A stretch of 64,000 bases of DNA from Candidatus Acidianus copahuensis (GTDB lineage: Archaea; Thermoproteota; Thermoprotei_A; Sulfolobales; Sulfolobaceae), in assembly GCF_000632495.1 (NCBI RefSeq), contig NZ_JFZT01000044.1, positions 62,001 through 126,000 of the forward strand, given 5' to 3'. Position 1 is the stretch's first letter; each line of letters starts with the position of its first letter. The notes under the pieces were generated by a model. It saw only the letters and a program-made list of their open reading frames with translations. It had not been told where the DNA came from and did not search any database. Below, piece after piece: positions 38,780 through 48,363 of this stretch. Position numbers and translations under genes: made by a program.

Positions 38780-39805
38780 TTTAAAGTTTGTTCTATATAC
38801 TTCACCCTTATCTAATTAATGCTACTTGATGAGAAGCACTAATTCCGATCCTCTCGTCCATGTATCGACAAGTTGGGCGGTCTCACTCCAACTTATCCCT
38901 CTGGTTGGTCCCCCCAATTCCATTAGGATTCTGGATTATGGATATATTGAACGCACCAACTAAATCTTCGTTAAACAACTTGTTGAGAGTTGTGCACTTA
39001 AACAATTTTCTGTAGATTTATCTCTCTATCAAGTTTCTTATTTGCCTTTAAGCTAATGTGTGTACATCGGCAAATTGAGGAATGAACTGGTTCCGATTTT
39101 ATAACATACTCTTTTGAGCTTGATGAGGCATAATGCTTCACCTACTTAACCGATACATGACAAGAGTTGTGGGAAATAGACGAATGAAAGAAAATAGATT
39201 TCAATATTCTAGTCTCAACAAATACCTGCATGTCATCAAACAAGTAGACGGCAAAGAGGTTGTTTATCCATAAATCTATCTAAGCCGTAGGGTTTCCCTT
39301 AGACGTTAGTGATTTCTCGTGCTACTTCATGAAACTGATAAGGATAAACAAAAGCTGTCATCCCTGATGACCAACCGTTTCCAGACGAAATAAGGAGGTT
39401 GTTCATTGGGGAGGGGAGTAAATCACTATAATAGATGCTGTTATGAGAGAAGTTGTTAAGTCCTTGTATAACAAGGGAGACTCATTTATTAGGTTGGTTA
39501 TCCAGGGAACATAAGCCAAGAAAGTGTGGCTTCTTAGTTTCTAATGTATGGTCTTACAGGAGAATTATGGACAAAGAACATCGTTGTATATATTATTTCT
39601 AGCATCCCTTGTTCCACTCTATAGTATTTCTCCATTGTATTTTATCTTCAAGTCTTTAAATTGCCAAGTTGGATAGTTTGATCTCCTGGTTTTCCTCGTC
39701 TATCTTGTTGTATTGGTCTTTCCTTAACATGATTATTAACTTCCTCTTCATGTCTTTCCAATAACCCGGTGGACTAATTTTCTTGAAGAATGTGGTAGTC
39801 TACTC
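38780..39805 (-). pseudogene. tnpB: decayed tnpB (IS200/IS605 family) without its 5' part
   Basis: Translating the minus strand in shifting frames gives TnpB segments in the right order. KISPPGYWKDMKRKLIIMLR with DQYNKIDEENQEIKLSNLAI is near 39660-39790. The RuvC-I region IDLWINNLFAVYLFDDMQVF (intact form GIDLGINNL) is near 39215-39285. DLVGAFNI (usual D-R-D-x-x-GAINI at the zinc-finger end) is near 38945-38975. Stops and frameshifts separate them, and the Gly of GIDLG is replaced by Trp. The N-terminal third is missing; the frame stops near the gene at 39837. It is dead and fills the 38624-39836 gap. Confidence 0.85.
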
Positions 39806-39836
39806 TCTTTCTTTAACAGGGAAAAGAACTACCTCT

Positions 39837-40343
39837 TTAATCCTTTAATACATAACCGTATTCTTTTATATACATTCCATCAATTACTTCTATCCATTCT
39901 GTAAAAGCATATATCCTTTTTTTATTCCTTTTCTCAACCTCTTTTATCAGGATAGCCTCTTCTATTGTAGAAAGAGGCCAAGAAAAAACTAATCCCAAGG
40001 CAGATGTGAGATTTATAGGAACAGGTAAGAGGAAAGCTAAAAATAAGGGTAAAAAAATGATAGTTGTAAAGAATATCAACCCATTTCTGGATTTTCTTAT
40101 CTGAATACTCCTCTTAGGAGTGAATGATATTTTTCCTTCTGTTGATAGCTTATTTAAGTTTCTAATAAGTTCAGAATCTCTTATAAGTAGAAGGAGTAAA
40201 CTAGAGCCAATCAAAACTGGAAAGTAAGAATAATACTGCACCAGAGAACCTAGGATTGTCCCCGTTATGAATATCGCGATGGAGAAGTAAAAAGAAAAAT
40301 TGATTTTGACTGCTCTCTCCTCAGTATAGATGGCATGAGACAT
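39837..40343 (-). CDS. small membrane protein at the end of the first opp operon
   Basis: This 168-residue protein has four predicted membrane segments in two pairs (about residues 18-36 and 40-55; 85-105 and 110-125), with a basic stretch between the pairs (STEGKISFTPKRSIQIRKSRNG) and a soluble C-terminus. It overlaps the ATPase gene oppF by 23 bases and follows it, so it belongs to the operon. The second opp locus also ends with a small membrane protein overlapping oppF (57304-57708), but I cannot align the two convincingly. I recognise no family. Confidence 0.65.
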   Translation of the reverse strand: MSHAIYTEERAVKINFSFYFSIAIFITGTILGSLVQYYSYFPVLIGSSLLLLLIRDSELIRNLNKLSTEGKISFTPKRSIQIRKSRNGLIFFTTIIFLPLFLAFLLPVPINLTSALGLVFSWPLSTIEEAILIKEVEKRNKKRIYAFTEWIEVIDGMYIKEYGYVLKD

Positions 40344-41244
40344 AGTGACCTGGTTCTACTTCTGTCATTTTAGGTTCATTATCTAAACATACATTTTTTC
40401 TAAATGGACATCTTGGGTAGAGAGGACATCCTTTAGGTGGAACTGGTTCATTTGTCTCAACTAATTTTATCTCTGTTTCGTGGTTTGGCTCAGGAATAGG
40501 AATTGCCGATATTAATGCCTGAGTATATGGGTGTAAAGGTTTTTCAATTATCTGTTGCGTAGTACCATACTCTACTACATGCCCTAAATACATGATATAT
40601 ATCTTGTCTACAACGTAAGCTAAAGTCGAGATGTCGTGGCTAATGATCAAGCTACTAGTGCCTTTTTCCTTCATATCCTGAAAAATTTGCAATATTCCTG
40701 ATCTTATTGATACATCTAACATGGAAACTGGTTCATCGGCAACTATGAACTTAGGATTCAGTACAATCGATCTAGCTATTGCTACTCTTTGGAGCTGACC
40801 GCCAGAAAGTTGAGTAGGAAAAGCGTTAGAGTATGCCTCAGGAGGATTTAGGCCAACTGACTTTAGAGCAGAGTAAATTATTTCTCTTTGTTCTTGCTTT
40901 GAGAAACCTTGTACCGTAAGTCCCTCGGAAATTACGTCATATATTCTCATTCTAATGTCTATTGAGTCAAAGGGATCTTGATATATTATCTGATTTTCCC
41001 TTCTAAAATTTTTAAGGTCTTTCCCCTTAATTTTAAACACGTTTTTTCCATTCCACAACACTTTCCCTTCCTTTGGTTTAACAAGGGCTAGTAAGGATTT
41101 CCCTAAAGTAGTTTTTCCACTACCTGATTCTCCAGCTAAACCTATACTCTCTCCATCTCCTATTGTGATATTTGCCTCTTTTACTGCGTTTATCTTCCTA
41201 TCTCCTGACTTAAATTCAACTGATATTTTCTCTGCCTCAATCAT
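40321..41244 (-). CDS. oppF: oligopeptide/dipeptide ABC transporter ATPase (OppF-like)
   Basis: This 307-residue ATPase has Walker A GESGSGKTT, Q-loop IYQDPFDSIDIRMRIYDVISEGL, signature LSGGQLQRVAIARSI, Walker B FIVADEPVSMLDVS and the C-terminal oligopeptide-transporter cysteines (CPLYPRCPFRKNVCLDNEPKM ... SCHLY), which in relatives bind a [4Fe-4S] cluster. ATG 41244 is chosen over the TTG at 41265 because a GAGGTGGG Shine-Dalgarno site lies ten bases upstream. It overlaps oppD by 8 bases and is the fourth gene of oppB-C-D-F. Confidence 0.93.
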   Translation of the reverse strand: MIEAEKISVEFKSGDRKINAVKEANITIGDGESIGLAGESGSGKTTLGKSLLALVKPKEGKVLWNGKNVFKIKGKDLKNFRRENQIIYQDPFDSIDIRMRIYDVISEGLTVQGFSKQEQREIIYSALKSVGLNPPEAYSNAFPTQLSGGQLQRVAIARSIVLNPKFIVADEPVSMLDVSIRSGILQIFQDMKEKGTSSLIISHDISTLAYVVDKIYIMYLGHVVEYGTTQQIIEKPLHPYTQALISAIPIPEPNHETEIKLVETNEPVPPKGCPLYPRCPFRKNVCLDNEPKMTEVEPGHYVSCHLY

Positions 41245-42223
41245 TTCTTTTCCCACCTCTAGCAAAGTAACAAGCTACTAGATGACCTTTGGAGACCTCT
41301 TCTAAGCCAGGTGAGGACTCTTTACATATTCCTCCTGCTAACGGACATCTAGGATTAAATATGCAACCTTTAGGGGGCGAAATAAGGTCTGGAAGTTCGC
41401 CTGGTATATAGTAAAGTTTTCTTTCCTTCCATTTCCTTATGTCCGGTATAGCCTTTAAGAACATCTGAGTATAGGGGTGCAGAGGATCCTTAAAAATATC
41501 CTCAGTAGTTCCTAACTCCACTAATTTACCACCGTATAGGATAGCTAAGTAGTTGCTAACGCCGGCAAGTAAAGAGAGGTCGTGAGTAACAAAAATCATT
41601 GAAAATCCCCTTTGTTTTTGAAGTTCCTTTATCAGCTTAACTATTTCAGCCTGAACTACTACGTCAAGTGCAGTAGTTGGTTCATCAGCTACAACTATCT
41701 CAGGGTCTAAAAGAAGGGCCGAGGCTATAACAATTCTTTGCTTTTGTCCTCCAGAAAGTTGATGAGGATATTTATTTAGCACATCGTCTGGTAAGTTTAC
41801 CGCCTTAAGTGACTTGTAAATGATTTCCATAGCCTCCGCTCTACTAATGTCTTCATGAGCGTTTATTGTTTCGATCATCTGAGACTTGACTGTATAGACT
41901 GGATCAAGTATTGACATAGAGCCCTGGGGAATCCAAGAAATCTTTTTCCAACTGATCTCCTTTCTGAAAAAATTTAGGTTCATTTTAAGCAAATCCTCAT
42001 TATTAAACATTATACTTCCTTCCTTAACAATGGCGTTTTTAGGCAACACTCTAAATATAGTGTTTACTATTGTTGACTTTCCACTACCAGATTCTCCTGC
42101 TAATCCTAGTACAGATCCCTTAGGCAGATTAAACGAAACTTTATCTACTGCCTTAAGATATCCCCTTTTCGTCGTGTAATATGTGCTGAGTGAAGAAATT
42201 TCTAGAGAATTCAGACTACTCAC
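41237..42223 (-). CDS. oppD: oligopeptide/dipeptide ABC transporter ATPase (OppD-like)
   Basis: This 328-residue ATPase has GESGSGKST (Walker A), WIPQGSMSILDPVYTVKSQM (Q-loop), LSGGQKQRIVIASALLLDP (signature), EIVVADEPTTALDVVVQAEIV (Walker B), and the C-terminal FNPRCPLAGGICKESSP cysteine segment of the OppD class. It should form the ATPase heterodimer with OppF. The start is GTG 42223, overlapping oppC by 8 bases and preceded by AAGAGGTGAG-like purines. All ATPase motifs are intact. Confidence 0.93.
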   Translation of the reverse strand: MSSLNSLEISSLSTYYTTKRGYLKAVDKVSFNLPKGSVLGLAGESGSGKSTIVNTIFRVLPKNAIVKEGSIMFNNEDLLKMNLNFFRKEISWKKISWIPQGSMSILDPVYTVKSQMIETINAHEDISRAEAMEIIYKSLKAVNLPDDVLNKYPHQLSGGQKQRIVIASALLLDPEIVVADEPTTALDVVVQAEIVKLIKELQKQRGFSMIFVTHDLSLLAGVSNYLAILYGGKLVELGTTEDIFKDPLHPYTQMFLKAIPDIRKWKERKLYYIPGELPDLISPPKGCIFNPRCPLAGGICKESSPGLEEVSKGHLVACYFARGGKRND

Positions 42224-43658
42224 CTCTTACCTTATACGGGCTTAATACGTCCTGAAGAGTACTACCTATAAAGTATAGTGCAACGGATAGGAATATTATA
42301 GCAAAGCCTGGAGGAAGCACCCACCACCATACAAATCCGTTTGCTGGGGAAGTATAAGCGGAAGCGTAGCCTAGCATGTTTCCCCATGTGGGAAATTTTG
42401 TGATTCCTAATCCCAAAAAGTCAAGCCCTGATTCCGTTAATATAACTACGGGAACGTCATAAGCTATTTGGGCGAACACAACTCCTAGTATGTTAGGGAG
42501 AACGTGTTTTCTAATTATTCTAAATGGACCACTGCCCAAAGCTTTCGAAGCCTCAACAAAAGTTCTAGATCTTACAGAAAGAGTAACAGATCTAATTATT
42601 TTCATTGTCCCCATCCATGATAAACCCCCAATTATAGCAATGAGAAGAGGCACAATACCTATCTTTAATATAAGACCAGACACAACAAAAATTGTTTCCA
42701 AAGTTATAAGTAAAGGAAGACCTGGTATTGTAAGGAAAAAGTCTGTAAGGGCATTTAAGAATAAGTCTACCTTTCCTCCTACATAACCTGCAACAAGCCC
42801 AAAAATCAATCCAATTCCTACAATTATAAGAGTAGCTATAGCGGCAATCTCAAGATCGAACCTTGCACCTAAAACAAATTCAGCAAACACGCTGGCTCCA
42901 TTATTATCTGTTCCAAGAATTCCGTATGCTCTTCCCACAGCTGAGAATTTAGGTTGATAAATGTAAACTTTTAATGGGCTGGTTCCTATATTCTCAATTG
43001 AGATAATAACGCTATATTTCCCTGGCTTAAAGATCAGTTGAGGTAATATAGCGCTAGCTATATATCGTTCATTTCCTGGCAGAGTACTTACATATGGGCT
43101 ATTGGAAGAACTTAGGCTCTCACTACTAATAGTTATTGAATTAGTTTTTCCCATTGATAGAGGACATGTTGGATATGTATACAAAATCTGATCAGCCGAT
43201 GGTACAAAGCTCTCTAAAAAATACGTTTTATTTTGTTGTTTTAATAAGACATTTATTTGAGCCGCTTGGCCATGAGGTATTGCGATAAACGATATAGAAA
43301 AAGAGTATGGATATTGATAATTCCAAGATAAAGGAAAAGAAAGGTTTTCATATTCACTAGGTTTCAGTTCAACCGTATATGCAGTTCCGTTAAATGATTC
43401 ACTTCCATTCCCTAATATCAATGGCGATTTTAAATCCATGTTAGTGTTTGGCGGATACTTGCTGTACTGAGGAAAAATTCTAGCCCAAATAGGTATTGAA
43501 TAAGGTGCAGCCAAGTGCTGCTCTGAGGTTATAGTATATGGATCCTTGTAAGGCGTTAAGTAGTTTGCAGCAGATGCTATAAATATGAAGAATAGAAGGA
43601 TAACTAAGGAAATCAAAAAGGCCTTCCTGTGCAAAAGTTGATTTACTAACCTGTTCAT
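42216..43658 (-). CDS. oppC: oligopeptide ABC transporter permease (OppC-like) with a large extracytoplasmic insertion
   Basis: This 480-residue permease has TM1 at residues 12-32, then an outside domain of about 230 residues (beta-rich, with sequons such as NGS, NLS, NKT), and then the conserved five-helix permease core from GILGTDNNGASVFAEFVLGARFDLEIAAI. The EAA loop EASKALGSGPFRIIRKHVLPNI, which contacts the ATPases, is intact. The second locus has an OppC of only 301 residues, so the insertion is specific to this one and may dock the binding protein or the S-layer. It overlaps oppB by 4 bases. Confidence 0.92.
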   Translation of the reverse strand: MNRLVNQLLHRKAFLISLVILLFFIFIASAANYLTPYKDPYTITSEQHLAAPYSIPIWARIFPQYSKYPPNTNMDLKSPLILGNGSESFNGTAYTVELKPSEYENLSFPLSWNYQYPYSFSISFIAIPHGQAAQINVLLKQQNKTYFLESFVPSADQILYTYPTCPLSMGKTNSITISSESLSSSNSPYVSTLPGNERYIASAILPQLIFKPGKYSVIISIENIGTSPLKVYIYQPKFSAVGRAYGILGTDNNGASVFAEFVLGARFDLEIAAIATLIIVGIGLIFGLVAGYVGGKVDLFLNALTDFFLTIPGLPLLITLETIFVVSGLILKIGIVPLLIAIIGGLSWMGTMKIIRSVTLSVRSRTFVEASKALGSGPFRIIRKHVLPNILGVVFAQIAYDVPVVILTESGLDFLGLGITKFPTWGNMLGYASAYTSPANGFVWWWVLPPGFAIIFLSVALYFIGSTLQDVLSPYKVRGE

Positions 43659-44671
43659 TCATACTTCACCCTTGGGTCAATTAACGGGTAAATAAAATCC
43701 AATACTAGAAGAACAACTATTACATATAAGCTAAGAATGTAAAATGCGTCTCCTAATATCTGCACGTTAAAAGTTAAGGCTGATCTATATAATAATTCTC
43801 CCATTCCATAAAAGCCAAATATATCCTCTACGAATACTGATCCCGCTATTACAAAAGCGAAATCTATTCCCGTTCTAGTTATAGCAGGAATTATTGCATT
43901 TCTCATTACATGTTTATACACTACACTTCTTTCTGGAATCCCTTTAGCTCTCAGGTATGTTACATAAGAGCTACCCATGGACTCAACTCCATAAGATCTA
44001 GTTAAAGCCATCCTAACTCCATAAGCTAGTAAGGCTAAAATTATAATTGGTGCTATAGAGAACTTGATCAAACCTGCTATATATGCCCAGCCGTGAAGAG
44101 GAGCACCGCTAGGTGAGATTAATGCCTGGGCTATATTTGTAGGGAATAAACCAAGTTGGAAACCGAAAATCTGAAGAAAAATTATGAGAACCCAGAAACC
44201 AGGTATAAAGTAAGTTAAAATAGCAAAGAACGTGTTAATTGAGTCTGATAACCTTCCAAACCTTACAGCTGAAAAGAGACCTAATCCTATCGCAAAAACA
44301 GTACTCAGGATTAGGCTTGGAACAAGAATTATTAAATCTACAGGTAATGCCTGTAAAATTATCTTGGAAACTGGTTCATCATAAATTAGAGAATAGCCAA
44401 AGTGAAAGGTTAACATATTTTTAACGTAATCAATGTACTGCACAAAGATAGGTTGATTCAGTCCAAATTCTCTATCTATAGCCTCCACCTCAGTTGATCG
44501 ACTTAACCCCTTATATGAAAGTGGAACGTAAAATTCTGCAGGATTTAAGTGAGCAACGTATATGGGGATGATGTAAATAATCAAAAAAAGGAAATTGATG
44601 ATAACAATGAGAAGAATGATTCTCTCTATAATTCTCTTTACAAGATATCGCCATGGCACAGAAAATCTCAT
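43655..44671 (-). CDS. oppB: oligopeptide ABC transporter permease (OppB-like)
   Basis: This 338-residue permease has TM1 at residues 14-34, an extracytoplasmic linker (REFGLNQPIFVQYIDYVKNML), and the five-helix core with the EAA motif LRAKGIPERSVVYKHVMRNAIIPAITRTG. The N-terminal LNQPIFVQY and C-terminal DFIYPLIDPRVKYE are hallmarks of OppB/DppB. It is the first gene of the minus-strand operon. About 120 bases separate it from the divergent secreted-protein gene at 44792; both promoters must lie there. Confidence 0.93.
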   Translation of the reverse strand: MRFSVPWRYLVKRIIERIILLIVIINFLFLIIYIIPIYVAHLNPAEFYVPLSYKGLSRSTEVEAIDREFGLNQPIFVQYIDYVKNMLTFHFGYSLIYDEPVSKIILQALPVDLIILVPSLILSTVFAIGLGLFSAVRFGRLSDSINTFFAILTYFIPGFWVLIIFLQIFGFQLGLFPTNIAQALISPSGAPLHGWAYIAGLIKFSIAPIIILALLAYGVRMALTRSYGVESMGSSYVTYLRAKGIPERSVVYKHVMRNAIIPAITRTGIDFAFVIAGSVFVEDIFGFYGMGELLYRSALTFNVQILGDAFYILSLYVIVVLLVLDFIYPLIDPRVKYE

Positions 44672-44791
44672 AATTTATCATTTTTACTTTCGGGCTAGAG
44701 AGTAAAAACTTTTCTCAGAATACATTATGTTAGCTTTCTAAACTTTAATGTACGGAACACATTTATTAGCTATTATAAATTTCAATCTTGT

Positions 44792-45922
44792 ATGCATAAA
44801 AGGAGGATAATTTATATCTTAATTGGTTTACTGATTATTGCTGTAGGTTTATTTTCTTTCACTTATCTTGATTCTTTACCAAAATATTCTATAGAGTCAA
44901 TAAACGGGATATCAAAAATTTATGCTGTCGACCCTCTAAATAATAATGAAGTTCTAGTCGGAGGAATTTACTTTAATTCGAGTTACGCTCATGGTATCAT
45001 AGGAATATATTACCTAAATAACAATACTTTCATAAAAATTAATCTGGGAAATTATTTTAATAGTAGCGCCATTTATTCTCTCTCTTTTAACGGCTCAGCC
45101 ATTCTTGCTGGTGGGGCGTCTTATATAGGAAATCAACTTCATACAACCCTTGTGATGATAAAAAATGGGAAAATATATAACTTAAGTCCGGATCTCTCTT
45201 CCTTTAATGCCTTGGGACAAGTTTTCTCCACTTTCTGGAACGGAAGATATTGGTTAGTTGGAGGAAACGGTTTTGTTCCGTTGGGCAATGGAAGAGGTGA
45301 GCTAGTACCGTTTTTAATAAAAATTTTTCCCAATGGTTCATACCACGAAATTGCACAATACTTACCACCAGACTTTAAAGTTTTACCGCAATCTACAGTC
45401 TACTCTATTTCTGGCAATTCAACGTTAACAGTTATTGCAGGATCAAATCCTGTTAATATGACTGTAGCAATATCTCAGGGCAACAGTAATTTTTCTGATG
45501 TGCGCTTTACCTATTCGCCTTTAGGTGTTCTACTCACCTCCTATGTAGGAAATAATTATGTACTTGTTGGGGGGGTGAACTTAACTGAACCTAATATTTC
45601 CTCAACTTTCCTAGGAGTTGTCAAAGGTAGTGTTGTTCAAGAAGTTCCGCTCAAGTACAAAGTTGGCGCTATAACATCCATTACATATAATAGCGGTAAA
45701 TATTACATAGCAATAGCTGAAGTTCCTTTCCTAAACAGTACAGGACAGAGAATTCCAGGTTCAGTAATACTAGAGGGCCAAACTCCTTTCTCGTTAAAAA
45801 CAGTTTTTAGTGAACCATATTATTCAGTTGAGAGTTTGACGTCAATCGGAGGTAAGGTTATAGCTGCAGGATATAAATATTCTGGATCAGGATTTGAAGG
45901 AATTTTAATTCTGATGGACTAG
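44792..45922 (+). CDS. membrane-anchored secreted protein, beta-propeller-like
   Basis: This 376-residue protein has one N-terminal membrane segment (residues 7-26) and an outside domain with about six repeated blade-like hairpins (NEVLVGGIYF, SAILAGGASY, YWLVGGNGF, TVIAGSN, NYVLVGGVNL, KVIAAGYKYSG). Many NxS/T sequons point to exposure at the surface. It lies between the oppB start and the binding-protein gene, divergent from the former, so it may be an accessory of the peptide transporter, but no enzymatic motif is seen. The blade count is my estimate by eye. Confidence 0.65.
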   Translation: MHKRRIIYILIGLLIIAVGLFSFTYLDSLPKYSIESINGISKIYAVDPLNNNEVLVGGIYFNSSYAHGIIGIYYLNNNTFIKINLGNYFNSSAIYSLSFNGSAILAGGASYIGNQLHTTLVMIKNGKIYNLSPDLSSFNALGQVFSTFWNGRYWLVGGNGFVPLGNGRGELVPFLIKIFPNGSYHEIAQYLPPDFKVLPQSTVYSISGNSTLTVIAGSNPVNMTVAISQGNSNFSDVRFTYSPLGVLLTSYVGNNYVLVGGVNLTEPNISSTFLGVVKGSVVQEVPLKYKVGAITSITYNSGKYYIAIAEVPFLNSTGQRIPGSVILEGQTPFSLKTVFSEPYYSVESLTSIGGKVIAAGYKYSGSGFEGILILMD

Positions 45923-46023
45923 GTAATAAAATAATTTTAAAAAATTTTTATTAGATTCATATATGATTGAAAGTAGCTAAATGATGGGAAAAAATTTTTA
46001 AGGCTTTAAAACTCAAAAGCCAT

Positions 46024-48363
46024 ATGCAAAAAATTAAAAGTAAGCTATTCATTCTTCTTGTATCATCAATACTAATTTTGTCAATGACAATAGGAGAGGC
46101 AACAATAGCTGCTGGAGCTGTTTATATCACGAGTAATTTTAACACACCAATACTTAACTGGAATCAAGTAAGCTATTCATGCCCTTGGGTAGGAAACCTA
46201 GAGTTCCTCTATTCATATTCAAGCCACAGTAGTGAATATTCTGCTCTTTTGCAAGGAAAAGTTGATATGATACAAATGGATCACGCTTCTGAGATAGAAC
46301 AAGCAATAACGAAATATAATAAAACAATTTATGTAGCGATCTCACCGCAAGAGAGTTTTGGTCAGCTAGTTTTTGCGTTTGGAAATAACTTAACTGCCAA
46401 CGTTTACTTTAGATATGCAATCTCTAATTTAATCAATCTAACTTACGTAACCGATTACATTAATGATAACGGAATCCTTGGTAAGGATATACCGTATTAT
46501 GTTGACCCACAAATAGCCGTATATAAGGCATGGTTTAATCCAGCGGTAGTAACTTACTATCAGAAATATGAGTCTTATAATCTAACTATGGCAGTTCAAC
46601 ACCTTATGATGGTTCCAGGAGTAACGCATACTTCAAGCGGTCAATGGTTATATAAAGGAAGTCCTCTAAAAATAACATTCTTATATCCAACTGACGATCT
46701 GCCAGGTCAAAAATTTGCGGAATATCTATCTTCGCAAGCAGCAGCTATTAACCTAACAATAGCTCCAGAAGCTGTATCCTTTGGCACATTAATAACTGAT
46801 GCTACTACTCCTCCCTTTAACGACTTTAATATGACTACTTTTGGATGGATAAATCTAGGGCCTTGGGTCAACTCTTGGATGACTATATATACCGATCCGG
46901 CTGATGTTGCTGGGTTCTCTAACTCTACTATTGATACTCTAATAAACAATGCGCTGAACGCTGCTTCAGTTACCAGCGCTGAAAATTACATAAAACAGGC
47001 AGAATATGACCTCCAAGTAGAGGAGCCATACGTAATAAATGTATGGTCAAATGGAATTCAAGGGCTATACTTGCCTGGTTGGGCAAACTATGTGTACCTT
47101 AATTCCACTTCAGAATATCCGATAGTGTACGAAGATGTACATCCAACTGGAACTGCATTGCAGGGAACCTTCATATGGTCTTTTGTATCTGGAGATATGA
47201 TGAGACATCTTAATCCTTACGCTAGCACATCAGTCTATGCGTTTAATGAGTTAGATGAACTATATCCGAGCCTTGCTATAACTAATGATTCAAATCAATA
47301 TCAGCTACTTCCGTGGTTAGCAGAGAGTTGGAAAACTATTAGCTTACCTAATACTACTTTACCCAATGGAGATCACATAATAAATGGAACTGAACTTGTA
47401 GTAAACCTAGTCCACAATGCTACCTGGATAGATGGAGTACCGGTAACAGCCTATGACGTAAACTTCACTATATGGTGGTACGACTTAAATGGTATGATGG
47501 GAACCAATTCATTTGATGGACTTACAGTTAATTATACGTATTTAATTGACAACGGTTATTATAATTCTGACTTGCTAGATACTATTCCAGGTATTGTTTG
47601 GACAAATGTTACAAATCCATATCAGATAGAGATATTCCTGAACACAAGCTCTATAACGCAAATAGATCAAGCGTTAGATGAATATCCTGTAGTGCCTGCT
47701 CATGTGTTTGCAAAGTATAATCCTGCTACTGTATACGCAATGAAAGTGGCCCCGCTAATATCCTCAGCAGGATATATTTTCTCTTATTGGAGTACAACTA
47801 AGGAAGTTGCTCTATTAACTGCTAACTTACATTCCTTTAGAATTGATCCTCTATTAATATATCAAGGTAACTTCACCGCGGGCACTCCAGTTACATACGT
47901 TGCTAATTTTACTAGTTATACATGGGATAACTCTACTGTATCGCTTGTTCCACATCAGATCTCCAATGCGACTGTATACGTTTACCTAAAGTACTTAAAC
48001 GTACCAGGAGAGAAGTATACAAATGTAACAGTAAATGGTAAACCGTTAGTGTTGACTGCAAAGAATATTGGAAATGGTCTATACAATGTGACAATTCCTA
48101 CTAAGGACTTAGCAGGTGGACTATATGAAATAGTTGCCAAGGCAGTCTGGACAGTTAATGGTCAATCTAGAGAGGAATTTGATTATGCGTCTTTTGCAGT
48201 AAAGCCTGTTGTAGTAACTACAGTTCCACCAGTAACACATCCACCAACAACTACAGTTCCAGTAACTACTACACCTCCAATAAATGTCGGTTTAATAGCT
48301 GGAATAGTAATTGTGGTAATAGTAATAGTAGCTGTAGCTGTAGTTCTCTTGAGGAGAAGGTAA
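46024..48363 (+). CDS. family 5 solute-binding protein with apparently swapped lobes, C-terminally anchored
   Basis: This 779-residue protein has a signal peptide (1-32). Residues about 33-375 look like the C-terminal lobe of a family 5 peptide-binding protein, from EYSALLQGKVDMIQMDHASE to the usual end WMTIYTDPADVAGFSNSTIDTLINNALN ... EYDLQVEEPYVINVW. Residues about 381-615 look like its N-terminal lobe: GTFIWSFVSGDMMRHLNPYAS, ESWKTI, LVHNATWIDGVPVTAYDVNF. An Ig-like domain (about 616-727), a Thr/Pro linker and a membrane helix (757-775, LLRRR end) follow. The permuted order is my inference. It should feed OppBCDF. Confidence 0.85.
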   Translation: MQKIKSKLFILLVSSILILSMTIGEATIAAGAVYITSNFNTPILNWNQVSYSCPWVGNLEFLYSYSSHSSEYSALLQGKVDMIQMDHASEIEQAITKYNKTIYVAISPQESFGQLVFAFGNNLTANVYFRYAISNLINLTYVTDYINDNGILGKDIPYYVDPQIAVYKAWFNPAVVTYYQKYESYNLTMAVQHLMMVPGVTHTSSGQWLYKGSPLKITFLYPTDDLPGQKFAEYLSSQAAAINLTIAPEAVSFGTLITDATTPPFNDFNMTTFGWINLGPWVNSWMTIYTDPADVAGFSNSTIDTLINNALNAASVTSAENYIKQAEYDLQVEEPYVINVWSNGIQGLYLPGWANYVYLNSTSEYPIVYEDVHPTGTALQGTFIWSFVSGDMMRHLNPYASTSVYAFNELDELYPSLAITNDSNQYQLLPWLAESWKTISLPNTTLPNGDHIINGTELVVNLVHNATWIDGVPVTAYDVNFTIWWYDLNGMMGTNSFDGLTVNYTYLIDNGYYNSDLLDTIPGIVWTNVTNPYQIEIFLNTSSITQIDQALDEYPVVPAHVFAKYNPATVYAMKVAPLISSAGYIFSYWSTTKEVALLTANLHSFRIDPLLIYQGNFTAGTPVTYVANFTSYTWDNSTVSLVPHQISNATVYVYLKYLNVPGEKYTNVTVNGKPLVLTAKNIGNGLYNVTIPTKDLAGGLYEIVAKAVWTVNGQSREEFDYASFAVKPVVVTTVPPVTHPPTTTVPVTTTPPINVGLIAGIVIVVIVIVAVAVVLLRRR

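Noticed and set aside
44239..44424. 61-codon frame opposite oppB
   Set aside because: Antisense shadow of a conserved permease gene.
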